Shown here: piece after piece, positions 1-9,049 of the stretch
Numbering within the stretch: the first letter of the stretch is position 1
How the letters are laid out: each line of letters opens with the position of its first letter
Assembly: GCA_963727285.1 (NCBI GenBank)
Contig: CAVSFF010000001.1
Location: 1 to 64,000, forward strand
DNA length: 64,000 nt
From: CAITWD01 sp963727285
Lineage (GTDB): Bacteria > Actinomycetota > Thermoleophilia > Miltoncostaeales > Miltoncostaeaceae
Direction: 5' to 3'
The notes under the pieces: model-generated
Databases searched by the model: none
Told to the model about the DNA's origin: nothing
Seen by the model: the letters and a program-made list of their open reading frames with translations, nothing else
Program-made: the position numbers and the translations under genes

Positions 1-1349
1 CTTGATGCCGCCGTACGGCTGCTGGTCGGCGCGGAAGGTCGGGGTTTCGTTGATGACGACGCCGGCGAATTCGAGCTGCTCGGCCCACCGCAGCGCGGCG
101 TCCACACGGGCGGTGAAGACCCCCGCCTGCAGCCCGAACCCGGTGGCGTTGCAGAGCGCGATCGCGCCCTCGACCGTGTGGTAGGCGGCGACGCCGACGA
201 CGGGTCCGAACACCTCTTGGCAGCTGACGTCCATCGCGGGGTAATCCCGTCGAGCACGGTCGGCATGAGCAATCAGCCCTCGTGCGCGTGGCCGCCGGTG
301 GCGATCGTCGCGCCGGCGTCGACGGCCGCAGCGATCCACTCCTCGAGCCGCTGCCAGGGCGGCCGGGGTGATGACCGGGCCGACGTCGGTCGCCTCGTCG
401 GCGGGGTCTCCGACGACCAGTCGCTCGACGGCGGCGCGGAATTCGACCAGAAACGCTTCGTGAACCGACTCGTGCACGTAGACCCGCTGCACGCTGATGC
501 ACGATTGGCCGGCATGAGTGAAGCCCGAACCGGCGATCTTCGCGGCGGCGCGTGACGAGGTCGGCATCCTCGGTGACGATGACCGGGGTCGAGTTGCCGA
601 GTTCGAGCGCGACGTGTTTGCGCGGCGCCCGCTCGCCGGATCGCCCAACCGACGGGACCCGGAGCCCGTGAAGGAGATCATCGCGACGTCGGGATGGTCG
701 ACCAGCGCGCCACCGACCGCGGCATCCGGAGCCGGTGACGACGCTCAGGGCCCCCGCGGGGAGTCCCGCCTCGGCGAGGACCTCCGCCAGCAGCAGGGCG
801 GACAGCGGGGTCTTGCTCGGCCGGCTTGAGGACGACCGGGCATCCTGCGGCAATCGCCGGCGCCGAGCTTGTGGGCGACGAGATTGAGCGGGGAAGTTAA
901 ACGGCGTGATCGCCCCGACGATGCCGATCGGCGCGTAGCGGACGAACCCGATCTTGCCGACGCCGGGCCGCAGACGCCTCAAAGGGACGGTTTCCCCGGC
1001 AGGGTGCGCGCCTCGGCAGCCGAGAAGGTCAGGGTGTCGACGCATCGCGCCACTTCGCCCGGGCCTGGCGGATGGGCTTGCCGGCCTCCCGGCAGACCAC
1101 CCGGGCGAAGTGCTCGGCGCGCGCGGCTGACAGCTCGGCGGCGCGCTCGAGAACGCGGGCGCGCTGAGCCGGCGGCGTGGGGGCAGGTGGCCGCGGCGTC
1201 CCGGACGGCGCGTTCGACTTCGGCCGGTCCCCGGTGGCGACCTCGGCAATGACGGCCCCCGAGTAGGGGTTGCGGACCTCGAGCGACCCGTGCCGGCGAC
1301 GAAGCGGCCCCCCAGAAACAGTCCGGTCGGCAGATCGGCGGGCGAGCAT
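1..1349 (-). CDS. Aldehyde dehydrogenase family protein, C-terminus off the window, frameshifted
   Basis: NAD(P)-dependent aldehyde dehydrogenase, oxidising an aldehyde to its acid. Reading the minus strand in all frames gives an ALDH N-terminus (LEVRNPYSGAVIAEVATG, near 1290-1235) and, near 505-420, the active-site region GQSCISVQRVYVHESVHEAF with the catalytic Cys, as in lactaldehyde and succinate-semialdehyde dehydrogenases. These pieces lie in different frames, so several single-base indels break the gene; the C-terminus runs past position 1. The start is placed at the ATG at 1349, but the N-terminus itself shifts frame. It follows endonuclease IV on the same strand. Substrate cannot be assigned. 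Sequencing error is likelier than true decay, since the next genes are broken in the same way. Confidence 0.75.
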
Positions 1350-1361
1350 CGTCGCGAACCT

Positions 1362-2295
1362 AGGCCGAGACGTCCCGCCGCGGGCGCGGACGCCCTCGGC
1401 GTGGAAGCACGCGCGCGCCGGTTCATGTTCTCCGCGTCCGGGCCCTCGCCGCTCAGATCCCGGGGACCTCGAGGATGACCGGCAGGTCCTGCAGTGCCGG
1501 CGCGCCGAGGATCGACGCGCATGCCCGTCGGCGCCGATCTTGCCGTCGCCGAGGTTCTCGTGGCGGTCGCGGTTCGACCCGAAATCGGTCATCGAGTCGT
1601 TGAGGTGCAGGCATCGAAGCTGATCGATCCCCAGGCGTCGGTGTCGAAGTCCTCGAGCACGGCGATCGATGCCGCCGGGCTCGTGGATCGGGTAGCCGCT
1701 GGCGAACAGGTGCTGGGTATCCAGGCATACGCCGAGGCGCTCCGGGTTCCCGACGCGGTCCCAGACGTACTTGAGCTGGGCGAACGTGCGGCCGATGGTG
1801 TCGCCGGCGCCCGGCGGTGTTCTCGAGGTAGACCTGGCACGGCGCCCGGCGCCGCGGCGAAGGCCTCGGCGATCCCCGCGGCGATGCGGTCGATCGCTTC
1901 GTCGAGCGTGCTGCCTTTTGAGGACCCGACGTGGAGGACGACCCCCGCCAGTCCGAGGCGCTCGCCGATCTCAAGGTGCTGGGTCAGGCTCGTCACCGAG
2001 AGGCGATAGATGTTGCGGGTGCTCGTGGCGGCCTTGCCGGGCGGTCCCGACGGGACGTCCCGGTCGGGGGCGCCGAGGTTCATCAGGTAGAGGCCATGGC
2101 TGACGATCGGTCCGATCCCGGCGGCGGCGGCCTCCTCGCGGAAGGCGGCGATCTCGGCGTCGGTGTGGTTGATCGGTCGCCACGTCCGCGGGTTGTGCGT
2201 GAAGATCTGCAGGCTCTCGCAGCCGATGGCCGACGCCGCGGCCGATCGACTTGCTGATGCCGCCGGATGACGGAGACGTGGGCTCCAAAGCGCAT
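1362..2295 (-). CDS. nfo: Endonuclease IV (AP endonuclease), frameshifted
   Basis: Zinc-dependent AP endonuclease of base-excision repair, cutting 5' of abasic sites. The N-terminus MRFGAHVS at 2295 matches the family start. In other frames follow SSGGISKSIGRGVG, then CESLQIFTHNPRTW, then the conserved stretch HGLYLMNLGAP, LVLHVGS-like GVVLHVGSSKGST, and near the end DFGSNRDRHENLGDGKIG and ILEVPG. These cover the whole family from start to end at about the usual 280-300 residues, but at least five frame changes are needed. The end is approximate because the last frame is uncertain. It is divergent from gltX with about 80 bp between the starts. Confidence 0.82.
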
Positions 2296-2377
2296 ACGGT
2301 GATCCTAAGACGCTTCGCGGCGGTCCGTGGGGGCCACCGGATCGGGCGCGCCGGATTCCCACGGGTATCCTTCGGGA

Positions 2378-3859
2378 ATGCCTCCATTCCAGCGACGCGA
2401 TATCACCGTGCCCGCCCGCGTGCGGTTCGCCCCGAGCCCCACCGGGAACCTGCACGTCGGCGGTGCCCGAACGGCACTGTTCAGCTGGCTCGTCGCCCGT
2501 CACACCGGCGGGACGTATGTGCTGCGGTTGGAGGACACCGATCGCGAGCGGTCGACGCCGGAGTCCGAAGCGCAGATCCTGCGCGCGCTCGAATGGCTCG
2601 GGCTCGACTGGGACGAGGGCCCGTACCGCCAGAGCGAGCGCGGCGAGGTGTACCTGGCGGCGATCGACCGGCTCAAGGACGCGGGGATCGTCTACGCGGC
2701 CTGGGAGACCGAAGCGGAGTTGGAGACAGCAGCGCGAACGACGCGCGCCAGAACAAGCGCGCGCCCGTGGTTCGTGGCCGGCGCGACTGGACCGCCGCGG
2801 AGATCGCCGGGTTCGAGGCCGAGGGGCGGGCGCCGGCGTGGCGATTCGCCGTCGACGTTGCCGGCCAGACCGTGATCGACGACTACGTCCGCGGCGCGGT
2901 GACCTTCGAGCACGGCGCGATCGAGGACTTCGTGGTCGCCCGCTCCGACGGGACGCCGACCTACAACCTGGCCGCGGCGGTCGACGACATGGAGATGGGC
3001 ATCACCCACGTGATCCGTGGCGAAGACCACCTCTCGAACACGCCCAAGCAGATGATGGTCATCCGCGCGCTCGGCGGCCGAGCCGCCGGAGTACGCCCAC
3101 ATCCCGCTGATCCTGGGCCCGGACAAAAAGCGCCTGTCCAAGCGCCACGGCGCCGCCTCGGTCGAGGAACTCCGCGACTCCGGGTTCGTTCAGCCTGCGG
3201 TCGTTGAATGCCCTTGCGCTGTTGGGATGGAGCTTCGACGACAAGACCACCATGTTCACGGTCGACGAGCTGTCGAGAAGTTCAGCGTCGCGCGGATCTC
3301 CAAGAGTCCCGCCATCTTCGATCTCAAGAAGCTCGAAGTGCTCAACGGGCGCTACCTGCGCATGATGGACGCGGACGCCTTCGCCGACGCGCTGCGTCGG
3401 CGCACCTTGCGCGCACGCGGATTCTTCGCCGGCAAGGACCCCGCCGCCGAGGTACTCGTGCGCGAGATCGCTCCCGCGGTGAAGCGCAAGCTGACGACCC
3501 TCGACGACTTCGAGGCTCTCGCCGGATGGCTGTTTCGCCCGCTCGAGATCGAGCCCGACGCGTGGGACTCGCTCGCGGCCGACGTGCGCAAGTCGATCCA
3601 GGCGATCGGCGGGAGGCCTGGCACGCCTCGAGCTGCTCGACGAGTTCACGCAGGACGCGATCAAGGATGCGCTCCAGGACCAGCTGCACATCCTCGGCGA
3701 GGACGCGCGCGGGTTCCTCGAGCCCCAGCGCATCGCGCTGACCGGCCAGCGGAGTGTCGACGGGCATCTACGAGAGCCTGCGTCCTGGCCGGGCGCGACG
3801 AGTCGCTCGGCCGCTATCGTCAGACGCTCGCTCGGCTCGCGGATATCTGGGTCGCATGA
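2378..3859 (+). CDS. gltX: Glutamyl-tRNA synthetase, frameshifted in this sequence
   Basis: Class I aminoacyl-tRNA synthetase that charges tRNA-Glu. The N-terminus RVRFAPSPTGNLHVGGARTA carries the HIGH-type ATP motif (HVGG), followed by YVLRLEDTDRERS. Later frames give FEHGAIEDFVVARSDGTPTYN, HVIRGEDHLSNTPKQ, and near 3120-3150 the KMSKS-type motif DKKRLSKRHGAASVEELR. The anticodon-binding part ends ESLGRYRQTLARLADIWVA. The parts add up to about 490 residues, a normal length, but four or five single-base shifts separate them (near 2725, 3080, 3180, 3270 and 3620). Since gltX is essential, sequencing or assembly error is the sensible explanation. Start at ATG 2378; GTG 2408 is an alternative closer to the conserved core. 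Confidence 0.88.
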
Positions 3860-4336
3860 AGCGTTTCGTGAACTGCCTCCGTGGCAGTCGGTCGGGCTCA
3901 TCGCCGCGATCGGCTTCGCCGTGTACCTGGTCGTCGCGATCACGGTCCAAGCACGCGGCGGCAACCAGAATTCGTTGTCGGCGTTCGCGGGCGTAATCGC
4001 CTGGATCGTGTTGATCGCGGCGGTCGTCCTCTACCTGAACGCCTGGCGCCGGCGGCCGAATGCGGCCGGAACGCATGGTCACGGTACGTTCCTGGAGGGC
4101 AATCGCGTCGTGACCGACACCCTCGGGGTAGCCGGTGCACGTCGACGTTGCCGGAGCGAATCGGCAAGGGGCAGGTCGCCAACGGGATCCAGATGCCGGT
4201 CACGGCGATCGTCCGTGGGCCGCTCGGGGAGAGCGCGGCGCACCTGACGCTCGCGCGGGTCTCCGGCGCCTGGGAGGTCCTGCACGCCGAACTCGATCGT
4301 GACGGCGGCACAGTCCCGCTCGTCACCGGCAAGTAG
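3856..4336 (+). CDS. Small membrane protein, possibly Coa1-like, frameshifted
   Basis: The ATG at 3856 overlaps the gltX stop codon (ATGA), so the two are probably co-transcribed and translationally coupled. After a frame change near 3872 two hydrophobic segments appear (SVGLIAAIGFAVYLVVAITV and FAGVIAWIVLIAAVVLYL), and after another near 4135 a soluble tail ending ESAAHLTLARVSGAWEVLHAELDRDGGTVPLVTGK. The tail has the small beta-rich look of the cytochrome-oxidase assembly Coa1 family, but this is only a resemblance by eye. Intact length would be about 160 residues. Function unknown otherwise. Confidence 0.5.
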
Positions 4337-4381
4337 CGCGCCGCATTCGGGCCGGGCTTTCGGTACGGTGTGCGCACGACC

Positions 4382-4455
4382 CGGGACGTGGCGCAGCCTG
4401 GTAGCGCACCGGCTTTGGGTGCCGGGGGTCGCCGGTTCGAATCCGGCCGTCCCGA
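4382..4455 (+). tRNA. tRNA-Pro(TGG)
   Basis: A 74-nt cloverleaf can be drawn by hand. The acceptor stem CGGGACG (4382-4388) pairs with CGTCCCG (4448-4454), with discriminator A. The anticodon stem CCGGC/GCCGG encloses the loop TTTGGGT with anticodon TGG at 4416-4418. The T arm contains GGTTCGAATCC. CCA is not encoded. It sits between the gltX operon and the sensor-kinase gene. Confidence 0.95.
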
Positions 4456-4583
4456 TGTCTCGTCCGGCCCGGCGCCTGCCTGCGCGGGCGGTCGGGAACA
4501 TCGCAACGACAGGTGTCGATGGCTCCAGTTGAGACCGACATGACCCGACTCGGTGGAGTGGCCGGACGCCGCCGCGTCATCGC

Positions 4584-6705
4584 ATGACCACGGCACGGGG
4601 ACCCGGCGCGCCCGCGATCGCTCGCGACGTCCGTCAGGAACTCGTCCACGATGCCGTGGTCCAGCTCGGCCTCCTCGGTGCGGCGGTCATTCGCATCGGG
4701 CCGGGCGAGGCGTGTACCGTCGTCAGTTCGTGGCCGGCCGAGCATCTCGACATGCCGACCCTGGAGGCCGCGACCGCGTTGCGCACGCTTGCCGCAAGCC
4801 GGCGCGGTGTCGCCGCCTGGCGACCGGGGTCACGGACCTTTGCGGAGCTGGCGTTGCTTGGTGGCGTCGCAGTCGCCGGGCGGGCTGCCCTGATCGCCGC
4901 GATCCGCATCTCGACGCCGGCCGCGCGCGACCCGGAAGTCGTGGTCGTGATCAGTTCGGAAGGCGACCGTGATCCGGACGAGCTTGCGCGCGAGCTGGCA
5001 CGGCTGAACGCCCCTCCGATACCCGAGGCCGCGCTCGAGGTCCGGGCGGACGCGCGCATGGCGCGGCTGGTCGATCTGGGGCTGCGACTCGCCGGCGAGC
5101 TCGATGTCGAGACGCTCCTTGCGGCACTCGTCGAGAACGCCCGCGAACTGTTTGACGCGGCCTATGCGGCGATCGGTGTGCTCGATCCCTCCGGGACGAC
5201 GATCGAGCGGTTTCGGGTCGGCGGCATGGACGCGGCGACCCAGGAGCGGATCGGACCGGTCCCGACCGGGCGCGGACTGCTCGGGGCGCTGCTGGAGGAT
5301 CCGCGTCCGGTCCGTCTTGCGCGGCTCACCGACGATGCGCGTTCATGCGGGTTCCCGCCGCACCATCCGCCGATGGAGAGCATTCCTCGGCGTGCCGATC
5401 CTGCTGGGCGGCGTCGTGTTCGGCAACCTCTACATGACCGAGAAGCGATCCGGGGCGTTTACTGCGGAGGACGAGCGTTCTGGCGCAGGTCTTCGCCGCC
5501 CAGGCCGCGGTCGCGATCGACAACGCGCTGCGCTTCGCAGCGCGAGCGGGGGCGGACCGCGACCCTCGAGGAGCTGCAGGGCGACGATCCGCGCCGTCCA
5601 GGACGTGCTCGCCGAAGGGGTACGGACCAATCAGGCCCTCGAGACGACCCTGGCGGCGGTCGTCGGGCAGGTCGCTGCCCTGACCGGCGCGGCCGGCGCG
5701 TGCGTCGCCCTCCTTGAGGATGGCCACGTCGTGATCCGCGCCGCCCAGGGGATCCCGCCGATGATCGCGGCCGACGGACGGCGCTGCGCGGCCTCGGGCG
5801 ACGCGGTCCGGTCCATCTTCTGCGCGACCTCGTCGAGATGCCGGTCGAGGCGGTCGAGCTTCGGGTCGGTAGCGACTTCGTCGGCGTGCTCGCGGCCGCC
5901 GGCGAGACCACCAGCGAGGTCGGGGCACAGGCGGTGCATCCAGGCGGTCGCCAGCCAGCTGACGCTGGCATTGGTCAGCGAACGGGCTGCGCGCAGCATC
6001 GTCGGCGCTTGAGGTCGCGCGCGAACGCGAACGTGCGACCGCCGAAGGATTCCGCCGGGCGATCCGCGCGCAGGAGGCCGAACGCGGGCGGCATCGCGCG
6101 TGAGCTCCACGACGAGGCCGGCCAGGTGATGATGGCGGTCGCGCTGCACCTGCGTGCGCTCGAGAAGTCCTCCGCCGACCGCCAGCAGCGCGCGGACCTC
6201 GAGGAGCTCCACGCGATCGTCTCCGAGGCGGCGAGCGGGTCTGCACGAGATGATCTCGGAGCTGCGGCCGGGCCTATTGCGCGAGCACGGACTTGCGGCG
6301 GCAATCGATCAGCAGGCGACACGAACGCGCGAGTCGACCGGCATCCAGATCGACGTGCATCTTGACGCACTGCCGATCCTGCCCGACGAGGTCGAGATCG
6401 CGCTCTACCGCATCGTGCAGGAGGCGCTGGTCAACGTCGCCCGGCACAGCGGCGCGACGGCAGCAAGCGTTACCGCGGCGCGTTCCGGCGGCGAACTGCG
6501 TCTGGTGATCGAGGACAACGGGCGTGGATTTGACCCGTCGGGCCCGACGCGGCGCCACGGACTGCTCGGGATGAGTGAGCGGATGGCGCTGCTCGGCGGG
6601 CAGCTGCACGTCGACTCGAGCCCGGGCGTCGGGACCACGATCATCGCCGAGCTCGATGACCTGGAAACGACTACGGCGGCATCCGAAGATCGGACACCGC
6701 CGTAG
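4584..6705 (+). CDS. GAF-domain sensor histidine kinase, HisKA_3 (NarL-partner) type, frameshifted
   Basis: Two-component sensor kinase, apparently cytosolic since no membrane segment is seen. The first ~170 residues have no family I recognise. A GAF domain follows (LRLAGELDVETLLAALVENARELFDAAYAAIGVLD), then a second GAF-like part (TLAAVVGQVAALTGAAGACVALLEDGHVVIRAAQGI). The HisKA_3 domain has the phospho-acceptor His in RIARELHDEAGQVMMA near 6090-6130. The ATPase domain has the N-box EALVNVARHSGA, the G1 box EDNGRGFDP and HGLLGMSERMALLGG. Four or more frameshifts separate these parts between about 5380 and 6240. HisKA_3 kinases usually act on NarL/LuxR-type regulators; the one in this window (60027-60704) is a possible but distant partner. 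Confidence 0.85.
6671..6705 (+). terminator. Hairpin over the kinase stop codon
   Basis: CTACGGCGG at 6671-6679 is the exact reverse complement of CCGCCGTAG at 6697-6705, so the TAG stop lies in the descending arm. A second hairpin follows almost at once. There is no T-run, so this is a structural terminator candidate rather than a classical one. Confidence 0.4.
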
Positions 6706-6715
6706 CGTGAAGGCC

Positions 6716-6743
6716 GCGGGACCGGCCCCCGCTCCGGTCCCGC
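6716..6743 (+). terminator. 10-bp GC-rich hairpin after the kinase gene
   Basis: GCGGGACCGG (6716-6725) and CCGGTCCCGC (6734-6743) form a perfect 10-bp stem with an 8-nt loop, 10 bp past the kinase stop. No T-run follows, which is common for terminators in high-GC actinobacteria. Confidence 0.5.
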
Positions 6744-6922
6744 GTCACCCCAATTGTCCGATGTGCCCCGCCCTCCGCCATCCGCGATGCGCCCGGTCCT
6801 TCTCCGGATTTTCCCCGATGTCGCAGCGAGTCGTTCCGCGCGCGCTCGTCCGTACAAACCCCGCGGACCGGTTGGGTGACCGCCGGGTGGCGCACGGGAC
6901 CCGATCGCCCGATACTGCGGCC

Positions 6923-7169
6923 ATGACTGATGACCTCGAACGTGTGGTGCTGCTCCATCTCAGGGATGTCGCACGAGCCGGTGCGCGAGTTCGCCTTGTA
7001 TGACCGTGTCGCGGCCGATCTCGACGGTGGCCGTGACGCCGGATGCAGTTCGTCGACGCGATGGAGCGCCTGATGACCGCCGGCCGCGTCCACGTGATCG
7101 TCGATCGTGACGCGTTCCGGCCGGATCCGTCCTCCGTTCCAGCCGCGCTTCTACCGACTGATGGAGTAA
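6923..7169 (+). CDS. Small protein of unknown function, frameshifted
   Basis: Starts MTDDLERVVLLHLRD at ATG 6923. Pieces in successive frames read MSHEPVREFALYDRVAADLDGG, then FVDAMERLMTAGRVHVIVDRDAFRPDPSS, and finally FYRLME before TAA at 7167-7169. Joined, they make a charged soluble protein of about 80 residues that looks like one real gene with about three indels. I do not recognise the family. It lies just upstream of mscL on the same strand. Confidence 0.4.
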
Positions 7170-7237
7170 CGGACGCGCTCCGACGGCCCCGCGTTAGGCT
7201 TGCGGTCACCCAAGCCCAGCGTCCCTCGGGAGCTTCC

Positions 7238-7627
7238 ATGTTCAAGGATTTCCGTGAGTTTCTGATCCGCGGCAACCTGGTCGATTTGGCCGTTGCTGTC
7301 GTCATCGGCACCGCGTTCGCGGTTGTGGTCAAGTCGCTGGTCGACAACATCGTGATGCCGATCATCGCGGCGTTGTTCGGGAAACCCGACTTTTCGGCGC
7401 TCACGTTCACCATTCATAGCTCGATCTTCCACTACGGCCAGTTCCTGACGGACCTCTTGACCTTCGTGCTCGTCGCGTTGGTCGTGTTCTTCTTCGTGGT
7501 GAAGCCCACCGCCGCGATCCTGCGCCGGGTCTCCAAGGAGAAGGCCGCCGCGCCGGATCCGAGCGAGGAGCTGCTGACCGATATCAAGCGGCTGCTCGAG
7601 GAGCAGAACACGCTGCTGCGCAAATAG
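7238..7627 (+). CDS. mscL: Large-conductance mechanosensitive channel MscL
   Basis: Pentameric channel that opens under membrane tension and releases solutes on hypo-osmotic shock. At 129 residues it has the family's usual length. The N-terminus MFKDFREFLIRGNLVDLAVAV is the conserved amphipathic helix leading into TM1 (about residues 16-41, with GTAFAVVVKSLVDNIVMP), followed by a short periplasmic loop, TM2 (about 68-90, LLTFVLVALVVFFFVV) and a charged C-terminal helix EELLTDIKRLLEEQNTLL. Start chosen at ATG 7238, where the family homology begins. The reading frame is intact, unlike the genes to its left. Confidence 0.97.
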   Translation: MFKDFREFLIRGNLVDLAVAVVIGTAFAVVVKSLVDNIVMPIIAALFGKPDFSALTFTIHSSIFHYGQFLTDLLTFVLVALVVFFFVVKPTAAILRRVSKEKAAAPDPSEELLTDIKRLLEEQNTLLRK

Positions 7628-7682
7628 GGCTCAGCGTCAATGCGGCCCTCCGCGGCGCCACGTCGACAACTGGAGTCCGAAC

Positions 7683-8855
7683 GTGCCCGGTAACCGGGAC
7701 ATCGCCTTTGACGATGCACGCGCGCTGGTCGCCGGGTGCATCCCGTCGCTGCCGTCGGAGACGGTGCCGCTGGACCATACGGTCGGGCGCCGTTTGTCTG
7801 CCGACGTGGTTGCCCGCGCCGACCATCCGCCGTTTACCAACTCGGCGATGGACGGATGGGCGATCGTGGCGGCGTCGGCTCCCGGTCGGCTGCAGGTCGT
7901 CGGCGAGAGCGCGGCGGGCTCGGGCTATGCCGGCGCCGTCGGGCCGGGGGAGGCCGTGGCCATCTCGACCGGAGCACCGCTTCCGCGAGGTGCCGATGCT
8001 GTCGTGCCCCGCGAACGGGTCGTTGCCGAGGACGGCCAGATCGCGATCGCCGATGCAGTTCCCACGGGCCAGTTCGTGCGCCACCGCGGCGACACCGTCC
8101 GATCCGGTGACCCAGTCCTGGCTCGCGGCTGCCGGATCGGGCCGCTGCAGGTGGCGGTGGCCGCGGGCGCCGGACACGGGGCGCTCGCGTGTGACGTGCG
8201 CCCGCGCGTGGCGATTGTGATCACCGGTCGTGAGCTGGTGCTCCCGGGGTCTGCCCTTGGCGAAGGCGAGGTCTGGAACATCGCCGCGTTCGCCCTCCCC
8301 GCGCTCGTGGCGGAGGCAGGCGGTGAGCTCGTGATGTGCGAGACCGTGCCTGACGATCCGAAGTCGACGGTCGACGCCCTGGCGACGGCGCTCGACGGCG
8401 CGGATCTGGTCGTGACGACGGGTGGGGTGTCGGTCGGGACGCACGATCACGTCCGCCCCGCGCTCGCGGCGCTTGACGTCGAGGAGGTGTTCTGGGGCGT
8501 CCGGATCCGGCCCGGTCATCCGACCTGGCTGGGGCGGCGTGGCCGCACACCCGTGTTGGCGCTGCCCGGCAACCCCGTCGCCAGCGTTGTGTGCTTCTGG
8601 GTGTTCGGACGTCCGCTCTTGGGCTGCAACGACCCGTGGACCACTCACCGGCTCGGCGCGGACTATGCGATCGCGACGCCCCGAACGGACCTGATCCGGT
8701 GCGTCCAGGGCCCCGACGGCCTGGTGCCCGTCGATCTGCAGGCATCACACCACATCAGCGGCCTTGCGCGCGCGTCCCATCTGGCCGCGATCGACGCGGG
8801 GCGGGGCGACCTGCAAAAGGGAGCGAGCGTCGATGCCGTCTCCCTGTGCGGATAG
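7683..8855 (+). CDS. moeA: Molybdopterin molybdenumtransferase MoeA
   Basis: Inserts molybdate into adenylylated molybdopterin in the last step of molybdenum-cofactor synthesis. Its 390 residues match the family. Visible motifs: PPFTNSAMDGWA at residues 49-60, the GEAVAISTGAPLPRGADAVV stretch, VVTTGGVSVGTHDHVRPAL in the MPT-binding MoCF domain (GTHDH replaces the more common GDYD), and LALPGNPVASVV. It begins 56 bp after mscL on the same strand. No other moa or mob genes and no molybdoenzyme are in the window. Confidence 0.95.
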   Translation: MPGNRDIAFDDARALVAGCIPSLPSETVPLDHTVGRRLSADVVARADHPPFTNSAMDGWAIVAASAPGRLQVVGESAAGSGYAGAVGPGEAVAISTGAPLPRGADAVVPRERVVAEDGQIAIADAVPTGQFVRHRGDTVRSGDPVLARGCRIGPLQVAVAAGAGHGALACDVRPRVAIVITGRELVLPGSALGEGEVWNIAAFALPALVAEAGGELVMCETVPDDPKSTVDALATALDGADLVVTTGGVSVGTHDHVRPALAALDVEEVFWGVRIRPGHPTWLGRRGRTPVLALPGNPVASVVCFWVFGRPLLGCNDPWTTHRLGADYAIATPRTDLIRCVQGPDGLVPVDLQASHHISGLARASHLAAIDAGRGDLQKGASVDAVSLCG

Positions 8856-8856
8856 G

Positions 8857-9048
8857 TCAGTCCGAGGTTGTGGTGTCCGACGCGGCTGGGCCTGCCGGCG
8901 CGCCCGCGTCCGGGACGCCGAGCGCCGAGCGCCAGTCCTTGGGGACCTCGCGGTTGAACGCGGTGAGCTTCTTGCCTTGGTTCGTGACCGCCTGAGGGTT
9001 CGATCCGAACCAGCGGTTGGGATAACGGGTTTCAATCATGCGCGGCAT
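8857..9048 (-). CDS. 63-residue protein of unknown function, coupled to the glycosyltransferase
   Basis: Starts MPRMIETRYPNRWFGSNPQAV one base after the stop of the upstream glycosyltransferase, so the two are surely read together. It is basic in the middle (QGKKLTAFNREVPKDWRSAL) and ends in a low-complexity Ala/Pro/Thr tail. It has no signal peptide or membrane segment. ATG 9039 (MIETRY) is a possible alternative start. Unknown family; the close linkage suggests a job connected with the membrane glycosyltransferase. Confidence 0.55.
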   Translation of the reverse strand: MPRMIETRYPNRWFGSNPQAVTNQGKKLTAFNREVPKDWRSALGVPDAGAPAGPAASDTTTSD

Positions 9049-9049
9049 C

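Noticed and set aside
4079..4596. Minus-strand ORFs with GFEPATPGTQSRC
   Set aside because: Antisense of tRNA-Pro, not a protein.
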